Shown: positions 1-8,955, counted from the stretch's first letter. The stretch is 64,000 nt of DNA from Phycisphaerae bacterium (GCA_012729395.1 JAAYDF010000141.1:1-64000), one strand, 5' to 3'. The notes: a model not told the origin generated them from the sequence alone. A program made the numbers and translations.

Positions 1-327
1 CTGAACGTCTACCCCTCGGCAAAACCCGCGGAACACACGCGCGTAGCCACACCCGTGAAATCGAAATCCCCGCTTAAGCCTATGACGTGCAACGGCTTAC
101 CTTGTCCCAGCAAGGGTAAGTTGAGTCTTTTCCTGGGACCGCAGTCCTTCTCCCATCCGCATCATCGTCAGCCCACCCCCGCCGCGGCGGGGATGGGCCC
201 CCCGGCGCAGCGGGGTCGAGGATTAGGAAGCGGACCTCGTATGCGTGGCGTTCGTCCACTCCCTTACGGTCGCGGTACGGAGCTGCGGACCCACCGGGGG
301 CTCGGGTGCGTTCTCAGGTCCGCGGGC
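1..327. other. No gene recognised at window start
   Basis: No reading frame here resembles a known protein. Open frames on the plus strand run into the antisense of the methyltransferase gene that ends at 328 and have no ribosome-binding site. The only structure seen is the GC-rich hairpin at 171-198. Confidence 0.5.
171..198 (-). terminator. GC-rich hairpin downstream of pcm
   Basis: Near-perfect inverted repeat, with arms about 171-183 and 186-198, around a CCGCCG/CGGCGG core. It lies 130 bases past the stop codon of the minus-strand methyltransferase gene. No clear T-run follows, so it may be a transcript-end hairpin or only a GC-rich palindrome. Confidence 0.3.
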
Positions 328-1221
328 TCACTGGCGCTGGGCCTCGCCGGTCATGGGGACGAAGCGGACGGTGCTGATGGTTTCGGTGCGGCGGCCGCCG
401 TCGGGGCGCTTGTGGACCACGACGAGGTTCTGGACCTGATGCTCGGGGCCAACGGGGATGACGATGCGTCCGCCTGGGCGAAGCTGATCCCACAGCGGCC
501 GGGGGATGTCCTCGGCGGCACAGGTGACCAGGATGCCGTCGAAGGGGGCTGCCTCGGGCCAGCCGCGGTAGCCGTCGCCGATGCGGCAGTGGACCTCGTC
601 GTAGCCTTGCTCCTTGAGCACGCGGGCGGCGGTGCGGCCGAGCGGGGCGACTATCTCGATGGTGTAGACGTGGGGCGTCAGGTGGGCGAGGACGGCGGCC
701 TGGTAGCCGGAGCCCGTGCCGATCTCCAGGATTCGCGATTGGGGTGTGACCGCGAGCAGTTCGGTCATGAGGGCCACGATGTAGGGTTGGGAGATGGTCT
801 GGTCGTGGCCGATGGCGAGGGGGCGGTCGGCGTGGGCCAGGCGGGCGATACCGGCGGGCACGAAGACGTGACGCGGCACGGTGCGCATGGCTTCGAGCAC
901 GCGCTCGTTGGTGACCGGTAGGCGATCGTCGCGCGGGTTGGCGATCTGCCGATCGACCATGGCGTGGCGGGCCTGGACGTGCATGCGTGCGGCGGGCGGC
1001 GCGGGGCGGAGGTACTCGGTGGGCTGAGTGGCCGGGGCGGTGGTGGGCTGAGTGGTCGGGGCGGTGGTCGCCGGTGGTGTGTCGGCCTGTTGGGGCTTGA
1101 TGGTTTGACCGCTCGGTGCCGTGGCGGGAACGCTGGTCGCGTCGCGACCGCACGCCATGGAGGCGGTCACCACGACCCCAAGAAGCCAGATACCCGGATG
1201 GCTGGTTCGTCTCTGCCGCAT
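328..1221 (-). CDS. pcm: Exported protein-L-isoaspartate O-methyltransferase
   Basis: Predicted to transfer methyl from SAM to damaged isoaspartyl residues, starting protein repair. The start at 1221 (MRQRRTSHPG, 297 aa) has a GGAGG site 8 bases upstream. The open frame extends further but lacks such a site. Residues 1-25 form a signal segment ending in an ASMAC lipobox-like stretch, then a Thr/Pro/Gln-rich linker to about residue 66, so the enzyme is probably anchored or periplasmic rather than cytosolic. The catalytic domain shows the PCMT signature (DDRLPV..RVLEAM..VPRHVFVP) and the SAM loop LEIGTGSGYQAAVLA. Upstream on the same strand lie two membrane proteins, separated by repeats at 1303-1420. 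The family call is firm; export is inferred from the N terminus. Confidence 0.88.
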   Translation of the reverse strand: MRQRRTSHPGIWLLGVVVTASMACGRDATSVPATAPSGQTIKPQQADTPPATTAPTTQPTTAPATQPTEYLRPAPPAARMHVQARHAMVDRQIANPRDDRLPVTNERVLEAMRTVPRHVFVPAGIARLAHADRPLAIGHDQTISQPYIVALMTELLAVTPQSRILEIGTGSGYQAAVLAHLTPHVYTIEIVAPLGRTAARVLKEQGYDEVHCRIGDGYRGWPEAAPFDGILVTCAAEDIPRPLWDQLRPGGRIVIPVGPEHQVQNLVVVHKRPDGGRRTETISTVRFVPMTGEAQRQ

Positions 1222-1302
1222 GGTTTGTCCTCCGGCAGTCGGCACGTGGGTTGTCTCGTTATTGTATGTCCACATGGGACGTGAAGGGTACTGAGGTACG
1301 AC

Positions 1303-1318
1303 CGCGAAGCGGCAAGCC
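1303..1318 (-). repeat. Family A repeat core, copy 1
   Basis: Exact 16-base core CGCGAAGCGGCAAGCC (plus-strand reading), shared with six other intergenic sites in this window. Read on the minus strand, as the flanking genes are, it is GGCTTGCCGCTTCGCG. It lies downstream of the gene ending at 1425 and 82 bases upstream of pcm. Confidence 0.75.
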
Positions 1319-1326
1319 GTGAGCGG

Positions 1327-1420
1327 CGATTGCACGCGCGGGCGTAGCGTCCTGGCGTGATTGCGGATGAACAGTGGAGTGACGTGTCGATTGCACGCGC
1401 GGGCGCAGCGTCCTGGCATG
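1327..1420. repeat. Pair of 33-bp direct repeats
   Basis: Copies at 1327-1359 and 1388-1420 differ at two positions. Each contains GATTGCACGCGCGGGCG followed by AGCGTCCTGGC. The period is 61 bases. They fill the gap between the gene ending at 1425 and pcm, next to the family A core at 1303. Confidence 0.75.
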
Positions 1421-1424
1421 GGGG

Positions 1425-2858
1425 TTACACGTTTGCGTAGCGAACCACGCGGAGAGCGTGCTGGAGCCGCAGCCACCAGAAGAGCAGCGTACCGAGAATC
1501 ATCAAGCCGCATAGCCCGGCGAAAAGGCACTCACCATCGAGCAGAACACCCAGGATCTGGATGGCCTTGTACTTCCAGAGCCAGGACGCCAGCGGCTCGG
1601 TGGCCAGGAGCATAGCCAGCCCGATCGCCAGGAGCGTCGGCCACATGAGCGGCGAGGCGTAGTAGCACACGATGGCCGAGTTGCGGTAGTCGCGGATATC
1701 CAGGCGATATTGGGCGACCAGGCAGGCCAGGAACATCATCATCGCCTGGAGCAGGAGGGGGACGATCACCGAGGCCACCGCCCCGAGCGTCACCACAGCA
1801 TAAGTTTCCTGGTGTATCGAGGTGCATGGCAATACGAGCAGGTGTTGAACGGCTGCCAGGATTCCCAGGCTGCCGAGCAGCATGCACAGAAAGGTCCCCC
1901 ACCAGAAGTGCCGAGCGGCGGGGAGCCCCTCGTGGACCATGATGCGGCGGAAGAAGTCCGGGTCGCGAAGCACCGGCCACTGCATGCGGACGAGATGGGC
2001 CAAGCCCCGCGGCTGGAACTGGAGTGCTTGCCAGGGCAGCGGCCCGCGCCGGCCGCCAGGCAGCGAGACGCTCACCGGTGTGCCGCATTCCGGGCAGTTG
2101 GCGTCGAGCGGCAAGCCGATGATGAGGTAGCCACAGTCGTCGCAGCGGGGCTGGCGCGGCTTGAAGGCCGGCCCATCCGGTGGCCCTACGTACCGGGACG
2201 CCCCGGTCAACAGCGCCCGCGACACGAGCACCCCCACGATCCCGACCAGTAGCAGGACGATGCCCCCCGCCAGCCATTCGGGCAGTTCAGACCTGTCGAA
2301 GGACTCAGACTGCCACAGGAACCCGTAGAGCAGGGCCATCGGCACCAGCAGCGTGGTCGCCCAGTAAACGTTCTTGAGGCTCCGCCGCAGGACCGAGCGG
2401 GTACTGTCGCCGCCGGCACACCAGGGCATGAGGGGTACGGCCAGGACGAGAAGCAGCAACTCCGAAAGAGGTATCACCGCAATGGCCAGCAGGACTTCCT
2501 CGATGTCCCCCGAGGTTGATGCGTTCGCTGCCGTGATAACTGACTCGGCCAACAGCGTGCGTAAATCGTGCAGCGTTCGTACTTCCGGGTTGGCGCTATA
2601 CAGCCCAACCGCCAGAGACACGCTAAGTACAAGCCCAACGAGCAGGATACTGAGCACATGAGCGGCCAGAGCACGTCGCCACGAACTTACGGCCAAGTGC
2701 GGCCCCAGTCGACCGGGAAACAGCCAATACAGCAGCATGGCCTTGCAGAAGTGGATGGACCGGGCCGGCTCCGGCATGGGCGCGGTGGCGGGCAGCAGGT
2801 CCGCGATGACGGTCCGGCTGCCGTCGGCCGGCGGTGCGCTGTGACCCACGATGCTCAT
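1425..2858 (-). CDS. Polytopic membrane protein with four-Cys ribbon
   Basis: Function unknown, 477 aa. It has several hydrophobic segments (about residues 66-86, 122-145, 166-181, 197-216, and more in the C-terminal third). A cytoplasmic-looking loop holds a treble-Cys ribbon, CDDCGY...CPECG, with Cys239, Cys242, Cys255 and Cys258, probably binding zinc. This short ribbon next to membrane segments is, as I know it, common in planctomycete proteins of unknown role. The start overlaps the stop of the upstream gene by four bases (2855-2858), so the two are translationally coupled and probably work together. Confidence 0.75.
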   Translation of the reverse strand: MSIVGHSAPPADGSRTVIADLLPATAPMPEPARSIHFCKAMLLYWLFPGRLGPHLAVSSWRRALAAHVLSILLVGLVLSVSLAVGLYSANPEVRTLHDLRTLLAESVITAANASTSGDIEEVLLAIAVIPLSELLLLVLAVPLMPWCAGGDSTRSVLRRSLKNVYWATTLLVPMALLYGFLWQSESFDRSELPEWLAGGIVLLLVGIVGVLVSRALLTGASRYVGPPDGPAFKPRQPRCDDCGYLIIGLPLDANCPECGTPVSVSLPGGRRGPLPWQALQFQPRGLAHLVRMQWPVLRDPDFFRRIMVHEGLPAARHFWWGTFLCMLLGSLGILAAVQHLLVLPCTSIHQETYAVVTLGAVASVIVPLLLQAMMMFLACLVAQYRLDIRDYRNSAIVCYYASPLMWPTLLAIGLAMLLATEPLASWLWKYKAIQILGVLLDGECLFAGLCGLMILGTLLFWWLRLQHALRVVRYANV

Positions 2859-4354
2859 TCAGTCAAACCCTCTCTTCGTGGACCACTGAAAAGAATGTCA
2901 AGATTCTCATTATCGTCGAAATCCTCAGGTCGCCTGCCCGTGTCCACACCGCCATCGTCGACGCCGTTGAGCCCGACGCTGTAGAGGATGCACCTATGCC
3001 CGTCCAGAAGGTAACGCAGCGTTTGGCGATCGCCATAGTCGACGGGCAGGCGGTGCATGTCATGGGGAACCAGTTGATCCAGACTTTCCGGATAGCAGCC
3101 CGCATCCCGGCAGTATTCCTCCAGGGCGAGCATGGTAACGGCAGCGTCCAGCTCGCAACGAACCATGTAAGCAAACTTGAGTGCGGAGATGTTGTAATCA
3201 ACCAGGGGGCAACCATATCCGCTGGCCAACCTGATGAATCCGTCGAGCGCTCCCGGCGGTGGCAGGACTTTGCCGCTGTCCAGACGCACAGTCTGCTGGC
3301 AGATGGCGATGTCGGTGCAGACATTGAGGGAGGCGATGTACGCGTCGACGTTGGCTCGGGCGGTGGCCAGGTTGTGGAACAGGGGCGAGGTGAGGTTCCA
3401 AAGCCTGCAAACCTGCGAGTCGGTCGGGGGACTGCCAACGCCCCAATAAGCAGACTCGGCGGCTGTGCCAACCGCCAGCCAGTCGCCGCCTTCACGTACG
3501 AAGGCTGATTCCAGACAGTGATGCAACCAGAGGCGTTCTCCCTCCAGAACCTGCGAAGGGGGCTCCAGCGGTGCGAGAATGGCATCCACGTCGCGAAACA
3601 GGGCGGCGGTATCCACCTCGCCGATTCCCTCAATGACGGCGAGGCGCATCTCGGACGCCACATCGCGTTCCATGCCGCTGGCCACCATCTGCGGCAACAG
3701 CAACTGCAGCCGATGAAGCTGTCGGGCCAAGCGCAGGGCGATCAGCCAGTCCTCGACCGCGATGGCGGGATCTCCCCGCGTCTCCCGCACCCAGCGGGAA
3801 TGAGCGACCAGCCAGCGGCTCCATGTTCGGTACGCGCCGATCGAGGGCAGGAGCCCGGTCGAGAGATCAAGTCTTTCCCGCCAACCGGTCATGGCCAGTT
3901 CGCCCATGGTACGGCGGGCCTTTTCGAACTCGTCCCAGGAGAAGATCGCGGTGGCGGCGGCCATGTCCGGCCGGTTTGCGTCCCAGGGCCCTTGAAGAAC
4001 CGTGGTGATGTCGAGATGCCGATTCGGCACGATCGCGGCCACGGCCGGGCGGGTGCTTACGTCGACACCGGAGAAGAAGTCCGTCGGGGCCTCGTCCCAC
4101 ACCCAGGGCGGGAAACTGAGCAGATCCATGGCCTGCTCGGCGATCGCCGGGTCGTCCGGCGCGGGGTCCAGGGCGAGAATGAGGGCCTCGTAGTGATGCG
4201 GCCGGGGGGTCGGCTCGAGGGTGATCCGCAGCCAGGCGAACCGGCCGAACCAGACTCCGAACATGGCTGCGAGCAGGAGCAGTGCCACGCGTACTCTTCG
4301 TCGCCTGCGGGGCGGAGAGGATGGCATGTATTGTGTCGTGTCTACCTGGCCCAT
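2855..4354 (-). CDS. Membrane-anchored hypothetical protein
   Basis: Unknown function, 499 aa from the start at 4354, which has GGAG 7-8 bases upstream. The longer frame to 4459 and an internal Met at 4327 lack a site. After about ten residues comes a basic stretch (RRRRRVR) and one membrane segment (about residues 19-37). The rest is soluble and probably outside the cytoplasm, with long helices and no motif I recognise. The C terminus has an SVGLNGVDDGG stretch resembling the last strand of type-II-secretion-like substrate or pilin-associated planctomycete proteins, but this is weak. It is coupled by ATGA overlap to the ribbon-containing membrane protein downstream. Confidence 0.65.
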   Translation of the reverse strand: MGQVDTTQYMPSSPPRRRRRVRVALLLLAAMFGVWFGRFAWLRITLEPTPRPHHYEALILALDPAPDDPAIAEQAMDLLSFPPWVWDEAPTDFFSGVDVSTRPAVAAIVPNRHLDITTVLQGPWDANRPDMAAATAIFSWDEFEKARRTMGELAMTGWRERLDLSTGLLPSIGAYRTWSRWLVAHSRWVRETRGDPAIAVEDWLIALRLARQLHRLQLLLPQMVASGMERDVASEMRLAVIEGIGEVDTAALFRDVDAILAPLEPPSQVLEGERLWLHHCLESAFVREGGDWLAVGTAAESAYWGVGSPPTDSQVCRLWNLTSPLFHNLATARANVDAYIASLNVCTDIAICQQTVRLDSGKVLPPPGALDGFIRLASGYGCPLVDYNISALKFAYMVRCELDAAVTMLALEEYCRDAGCYPESLDQLVPHDMHRLPVDYGDRQTLRYLLDGHRCILYSVGLNGVDDGGVDTGRRPEDFDDNENLDILFSGPRREGLTE

Positions 4355-4431
4355 GGGCGGACTCCGGAAGTAGTGGCCATTGTACACCGGTGGGCCTGGC
4401 GACAACACGCCCGGCGGCCGTGCCGCGACAC

Positions 4432-4447
4432 CGCGAAGCGGCAAGCC
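4432..4447 (-). repeat. Family A repeat core, copy 2
   Basis: Exact 16-base core. It sits between the DNA methyltransferase stop (4523) and the next gene start (4354), in the same orientation as both genes. A separate perfect palindrome (CGCGCAA/TTGCGCG, loop TC) lies between it and the methyltransferase stop. Confidence 0.75.
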
Positions 4448-4471
4448 GGACGACGGCATGGCACGGTGGGT

Positions 4472-4487
4472 CGCGCAATCTTGCGCG
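4472..4487 (-). terminator. Short perfect hairpin after the DNA methyltransferase
   Basis: Arms CGCGCAA and TTGCGCG with a two-base loop, 36 bases past the stop at 4523. No T-run follows. It could end or protect the methyltransferase transcript. Confidence 0.35.
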
Positions 4488-4522
4488 GCAACGTCCCGCA
4501 GAGCCGCGACCGGGAGTTGCGG

Positions 4523-7426
4523 TCAGCTTTGCCGCGTGAGGGCGTCGTAGGCATCGACGATCCGTCGGCCGGCGGGCGACAGAGCGTCTTGAGCCTCGCT
4601 CTCGGACGCCGCTCGCTGCTCGCCGCGGGTGCCTTGGAACGTGCTCAGCACATGCAGCACGTCGTCGCGCTCAAGGCCGTAGAGGACGAAGTAGGCGGCA
4701 TCGAGCTCGGCCAGGAGTTGCTCGCGCTCGGCGGGCTTCCACTTGTGCACCGGCGGCTCGAACCCGCAAGCCTCGGCCAGCGGCTTCATGTCGTCGGCCG
4801 TGCACGAGAGCTTGAGCACGCGGTTCGAGATCCATCGCTCCAGCGTCTGCTTGCTGCTCCACGGGCAGCGATCGTCGTACGCATCGGGCGGAAACGTCGG
4901 CAACTGCTCGACGATGAAGAAGTTCAGGTGCACGTTGCCCACCTTCTGACGGGCGATGAAGTCGTAGGCCAGGCTGTTGAGATTAGCCAGCAGGCAGCAC
5001 TGCCGCCGGAGCGAAGGCCCTTCGGTGAACACCAGCGGGGCCGAGTTGACCACGCCCGCCGGCGGAATGAATGAGGCGATCATGGTTCGTTGGTTCGTCG
5101 GGCTGGTCACGTCCTTGTAGCACAGCAGGGCCGGCGGCGTCTGCTCCTTGAGGCGTTCGGCCACGACCTCCGCATTGACCCACCAGCGCGGCATGGCCAA
5201 GTGTTCGGGGTTCTGGTGCTCGACCAGAGTGGTCTCGACGGTCTGGCCCTGCCTCACCCAGTTGGCCTCGACCACCTCGACGCTGGCGGCCCGGTGGTCG
5301 TAAGCCTGCACCATTTTGGCCTCGTAGAGCGGCAGGTACGTGCTCTTGCCCTTGGTCCAGCGGTTGCGGTCCACCTGGTAGCGTTTTCGTTTGAGCTCGT
5401 CGGCAGTGGTGAACAGCTCGGCGTCGTTGGTCTGGTGGAACATGGTCATGAAACGGGCGCCCCAGGGATTGCCGCCCTGCTTGCGGTTGCGGTCGATGAG
5501 CACGGGAACGCGGCGGTACACGGCGCGGGTGATCTCGGCGCTTTGGCGATCGCGAAAGATCGGGCAGGTCCCGGTATTGGGGTTCATCAGCTTCATGTCC
5601 GCCGCGGACAGCGGGATGTGCCGTTTGCGCTCCTCCAACTCCTCGACGCCGTGGGCGAAGAACACGAAGTCCGCCGTGTCGCGCCGTACCTCGCTGCCAC
5701 CGAAGTCCAGGATGGTGAACTTGAACCTGCCGTCGACGTCGGGGAAGACCCGCCGGCGGTTTTCAAAGTCATACAAGCGGTGCAGGCGCTTTCCAGCCAT
5801 GATCGCCTCGAAGAACCTGGCGCTGGTTTTATCAGTGGCGATACCGCTGGGGACGAGCAGCCCGACGCGGCCGTGGGGAGCGACGATTTGCGCGGCCAGC
5901 TCCGCGAACAAGAGGTAGGCGTTGATGTCGCCGCTGGCGGACAAGGGGAACCGTTCGCAACGCCGCACGTAGGCCAGCATCCGCTCCGCACTCGACTGAG
6001 CATCGAGATACCTTGCATGCAGTGCGGGGTTCGCGGTCTTGAGCTTCGCGATGCGTCGCCGGCGATCGGCGGCATTGACCGTCGAGGCGATCTCGGGCGC
6101 GGCCAGGGCGAAGAACTCGCGTTCTTGCAGCTTGAGGCGTTCCCAGGGCGGGTTGCCGATGACGCAATCGAAGCCGGGATGGTCGCCGCTGAAAACCCGT
6201 GGGAAGGCCTCCTGCCATTTCATCGCACGCGCGTGGACGGCGGGATCCTCGGTCAGACTGTTGCCGCAGATGATGTGGCTCGACAGGTCCGCCAGCGCCC
6301 CGCCTGGCTGGGCGGTCCTCAGCCAAAGGGCGAGTTGAGCGGTCTCGACCGCCTCCGGCTGAAGGTCTACGCCGTAGAGATTGTGGGCCAGGATAAGGTC
6401 GGGGATCGCCTCACACAGCTCCATGGTGTTTCGGGCGCCGAGGTTCTGCAACTCCGTAAGGATGTGTGCGTAGTGCCGGTAGATGGCTTCGTACGCTTCA
6501 ATCAGGAACGCCCCACCACCGCAGGCCGGGTCGCACACGGTCACGCGTTTCATCGCTTCCAGGCAAGCCCTCCAGAATGCTTTGGCGGCCTTGGCTTTCC
6601 TCGGCTCGCGAAGTTGCTCATCGGTCAGCTTGTGGGCCCTGCGTACGGCTTCCAGACGCTCAGCCACCACCTCATCGACCGTGTACGCGACGATGGCGGA
6701 GGTGAACTCGACGGGCGTGTAGTAGATCCCGAAGAGCTTGCGCTGCGGGCTCTTGGGCATCATCGGAGCTTCGGTGTGGCTGGTGTCCTTCGCGAGCAGG
6801 GCACCCTCCCTCAGACGCTCGAGCTCGGCTACCGACCGCTCGAACAGTTGCCCGAGCACGTCCACGTTCACCTCGCGGGCGTAGTCGTAGCGGGCAAGGC
6901 GGCGAAAGAGGTCCGTCCAGGGCACGTCATCGAGATCGAGCCCGTCGATCAGATCGTCCGTGCCGAAAAGGCTGCTGTGATGACTATCGATCTTCCGGAA
7001 GAGCCGGCCTGGGCATCCCACGGCTCGGAACAACTCAAGGAAGCTTCGCCACACGGGGTTGCGGACCTTGGCGAGGCGGGAGGCGCGTCCGACGGCCGTC
7101 TCGATGGTCCGCGGCTGGATCACCCCGCGGCCCTCGCAGAACGCGATGAAGAGAACCCGGTCGATGAGCTTCTGGCCGACGCGGATGGCGGTCTCGATAT
7201 CAAAGCCCTTGTTCGCATGTAGGTGCCGAATGAGTCGGAGGCGGTGGCCGCTGTAATACTCGTAGAACTCGTCGCCGACCTGGCGTTGCCGCGTCATCCA
7301 TTGCTGATCCGGAAACTGAGAGACAACATTGCCGGATGGGGAGACAAGGTAGAGTCGACGCTCATCGGCGATAGCGAAGGGGTCTCGGCGGCGGCATGTA
7401 CCTTTTGTTTGCTCTTTCTTCGCCAT
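4523..7426 (-). CDS. Eco57I-like N6-adenine DNA methyltransferase, no nuclease domain seen
   Basis: Predicted gamma-class adenine DNA methyltransferase of the type IIG/Eco57I family, 967 aa. The start at 7426 has AAGGGG 6 bases upstream. Family features are the helical segment before the catalytic core (residues about 75-105, GQKLIDRVLFIAFCEGRGVI), YYTP at 235-238, SAM motif I DPACGGGAFL at 299-308 and catalytic NPPW at 425-428. The remaining half is probably target recognition. In type IIG enzymes a nuclease domain precedes the helical part. Here only about 50 residues precede it, with no PD-ExK pattern, and no partner nuclease, helicase or BREX gene lies nearby. It is therefore either a solitary methylase or an N-terminally truncated restriction-modification protein. 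Confidence 0.82.
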   Translation of the reverse strand: MAKKEQTKGTCRRRDPFAIADERRLYLVSPSGNVVSQFPDQQWMTRQRQVGDEFYEYYSGHRLRLIRHLHANKGFDIETAIRVGQKLIDRVLFIAFCEGRGVIQPRTIETAVGRASRLAKVRNPVWRSFLELFRAVGCPGRLFRKIDSHHSSLFGTDDLIDGLDLDDVPWTDLFRRLARYDYAREVNVDVLGQLFERSVAELERLREGALLAKDTSHTEAPMMPKSPQRKLFGIYYTPVEFTSAIVAYTVDEVVAERLEAVRRAHKLTDEQLREPRKAKAAKAFWRACLEAMKRVTVCDPACGGGAFLIEAYEAIYRHYAHILTELQNLGARNTMELCEAIPDLILAHNLYGVDLQPEAVETAQLALWLRTAQPGGALADLSSHIICGNSLTEDPAVHARAMKWQEAFPRVFSGDHPGFDCVIGNPPWERLKLQEREFFALAAPEIASTVNAADRRRRIAKLKTANPALHARYLDAQSSAERMLAYVRRCERFPLSASGDINAYLLFAELAAQIVAPHGRVGLLVPSGIATDKTSARFFEAIMAGKRLHRLYDFENRRRVFPDVDGRFKFTILDFGGSEVRRDTADFVFFAHGVEELEERKRHIPLSAADMKLMNPNTGTCPIFRDRQSAEITRAVYRRVPVLIDRNRKQGGNPWGARFMTMFHQTNDAELFTTADELKRKRYQVDRNRWTKGKSTYLPLYEAKMVQAYDHRAASVEVVEANWVRQGQTVETTLVEHQNPEHLAMPRWWVNAEVVAERLKEQTPPALLCYKDVTSPTNQRTMIASFIPPAGVVNSAPLVFTEGPSLRRQCCLLANLNSLAYDFIARQKVGNVHLNFFIVEQLPTFPPDAYDDRCPWSSKQTLERWISNRVLKLSCTADDMKPLAEACGFEPPVHKWKPAEREQLLAELDAAYFVLYGLERDDVLHVLSTFQGTRGEQRAASESEAQDALSPAGRRIVDAYDALTRQS

Positions 7427-7501
7427 GCGTAGCCCCTTGGTTTCGCGGATGGTAACCGCTCACGAGGGGCGCATCCACCGAACCGTGGCGGCGGGCGGGC
7501 C

Positions 7502-7523
7502 TGGCACGCGCCGTCGCGTGCCA
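7502..7523. repeat. Perfect 9-bp-stem hairpin repeat
   Basis: TGGCACGCG and CGCGTGCCA arms with a CCGT loop. The form is typical of REP-like palindromes. Confidence 0.5.
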
Positions 7524-7620
7524 CTGCTGTGTCAGCGTGCCTCTCCCCCGAAAAACACTGCTCACAGCACGGAGCCTTGCTCAGACTGACCGATTTGCGG
7601 GTGCTGCTGATCACAACTCG

Positions 7621-7714
7621 AACGAGCCGCGGGCCTCAGCCCGCGCGGCGTCCGTACGTAAGCAACCGTTGATCCCGGACAAAGAACCGCGCGGGCTGGA
7701 CCCCGCGGCTCGTT
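7621..7714. repeat. Long inverted repeat with 29-bp arms
   Basis: Arms at 7621-7649 and 7686-7714, matching at about 25 of 29 positions, separated by 36 bases. The arms read AACGAGCCGCGGG followed by CAGCCCGCGCGG on opposite strands. Two inverted copies of a REP-like unit are the simplest explanation. Confidence 0.65.
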
Positions 7715-7954
7715 ATCCAGCATCGGTCAGTGATAATGCCTTAATGTCTGTGTGTCAGGCTGTTGCCGGTTGCCAAACGAAGCCGCAATCGGCCGCCGAA
7801 GGCTTCCGGACGCGGATGAGGCACCCTTTTGACCATGCGGGAAACGTCGGGTAATCTGAGCGTGCCCGAAGCGTAGCTGGAAACCCGGGCTCCGGACCAC
7901 GCGGCTTATCCCTGGTCCCGACGGCCTGACCTTTTCGCACAGGAGGATAACGGG

Positions 7955-8914
7955 ATGGGTATGAACTCCAATCGTCGAGAGTTTCTTCAGCATTCAGCGG
8001 TGGCCGCGGCGGCGGCGGTCGGCCTGGGAGGAACCAGCGTAGCCCGTGCTCGTGCGGACCAGGGTGCTGCCAAGAAAGCCGTTCTGCGACTCTCGAGCCA
8101 GGAAGGCCGCGTGCCGGGCGCCAACCTCAAAGAACAGCTCGATTTCATGGAAAAGCACGGGTTCGAGGGGCTCGAAGTCGGCGGTCGCGGCCTCAAGAAC
8201 CGCGTCAAGGAACTCAAAGACGCGCTCAAGGGTCGGCCGATCAAGATCAGCGCCATCTGTGCCGGCTTCGAAGGCTGGCTGATCGCGGACAAGAAGGAAG
8301 TCCGCGACCAGGCGATGGCCACCATGAAAGAGATCCTCACTGCGGCCGGTGAGTTGGGGTCGGTAGGCATGATCATCGTGCCTGCCTTCAATCACCAAGC
8401 GGCGGTGCCTCACAAAGAAGCCCGCGAGATGCTGACCGGCTTCGTGCGATGGGACCGTCGGGCGGAGAAGCCGCCGACCGGCGTGCTGGTCGAGTTGGCC
8501 GACTTTGCCGCCAAGGCCGGTACCTCGGTCATCCTCGAACCGCTTAACCGCGATGAATGCTACTTCATGCGCACGGTGGCCGACGGGGCCTCGATCTGCA
8601 AGGACATCGAGAGCCCCGGGCTCACTGTCATGGGCGACTTCTGGCATATGACCTGGGAAGAGACCAGCGACATGGGTGCGTTCCTGACCGGCGGTCGCTA
8701 CCTGAGCCACGTGCACATGGCCAGCCGAGGCACGCGCAATACTCCCGGCGAAGACGGCGAGGCGGACAACTACGTGGACGGCTTCAAGGGCCTCAAGATG
8801 ATCGGCTACCAGGGCTATGTGAGCCTGGAATGTGGCTGCAAAGGCGATAAGAGCGTGGTCGTCCCCGCCGCCGTCAAACTGCTCCGCGAGCAGTGGGGAC
8901 AGGCGAAGGTGTAA
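7955..8914 (+). CDS. Tat-exported sugar phosphate isomerase/epimerase-like protein
   Basis: TIM-barrel protein of the AP-endonuclease-2/xylose-isomerase-like superfamily, 319 aa. It begins with a Tat-type signal (NRREFLQHS, then an Ala-rich stretch ending near ARA, residues about 4-32), so it is probably exported folded. Barrel features are the FEGLEVGG strand near residue 70, VILEPLNRDECYF near 190-205 (metal Glu and Asn) and VMGDFWHM near 225-232. Only superfamily-level function can be given: isomerisation or epimerisation of a keto-sugar or hydroxypyruvate-like substrate. AGGAGG lies 8 bases before the ATG at 7955. A second in-frame ATG two codons later is possible. It is a single gene with no operon partner. 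Confidence 0.8.
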   Translation: MGMNSNRREFLQHSAVAAAAAVGLGGTSVARARADQGAAKKAVLRLSSQEGRVPGANLKEQLDFMEKHGFEGLEVGGRGLKNRVKELKDALKGRPIKISAICAGFEGWLIADKKEVRDQAMATMKEILTAAGELGSVGMIIVPAFNHQAAVPHKEAREMLTGFVRWDRRAEKPPTGVLVELADFAAKAGTSVILEPLNRDECYFMRTVADGASICKDIESPGLTVMGDFWHMTWEETSDMGAFLTGGRYLSHVHMASRGTRNTPGEDGEADNYVDGFKGLKMIGYQGYVSLECGCKGDKSVVVPAAVKLLREQWGQAKV

Positions 8915-8955
8915 CGAGTTACATACGCCCAGGGTTACGGCTGCCCAGCCAAAGC

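Larger units (their letters stand above)
7433..7954. other. Intergenic region with two palindromic repeats
   Basis: This is the divergent gap between the methyltransferase and the sugar isomerase. It contains the 9-bp-stem hairpin at 7502-7523 and the 29-bp-arm inverted repeat at 7621-7714. No remnant of a nuclease domain was found upstream of the methyltransferase start in any minus-strand frame. A promoter for the plus-strand gene must lie here, but I could not assign one. Confidence 0.5.

Noticed and set aside
5090-7222. Long plus-strand open frame (about 700 codons) opposite the DNA methyltransferase
   Set aside because: Antisense shadow of a recognised gene in GC-rich DNA; no homology, no ribosome-binding site, and composition follows the opposite strand.
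4523-7426. BREX PglX methylase
   Set aside because: Catalytic motif is NPPW and none of the BREX genes (brxA, B, C, pglZ, brxL) is near.
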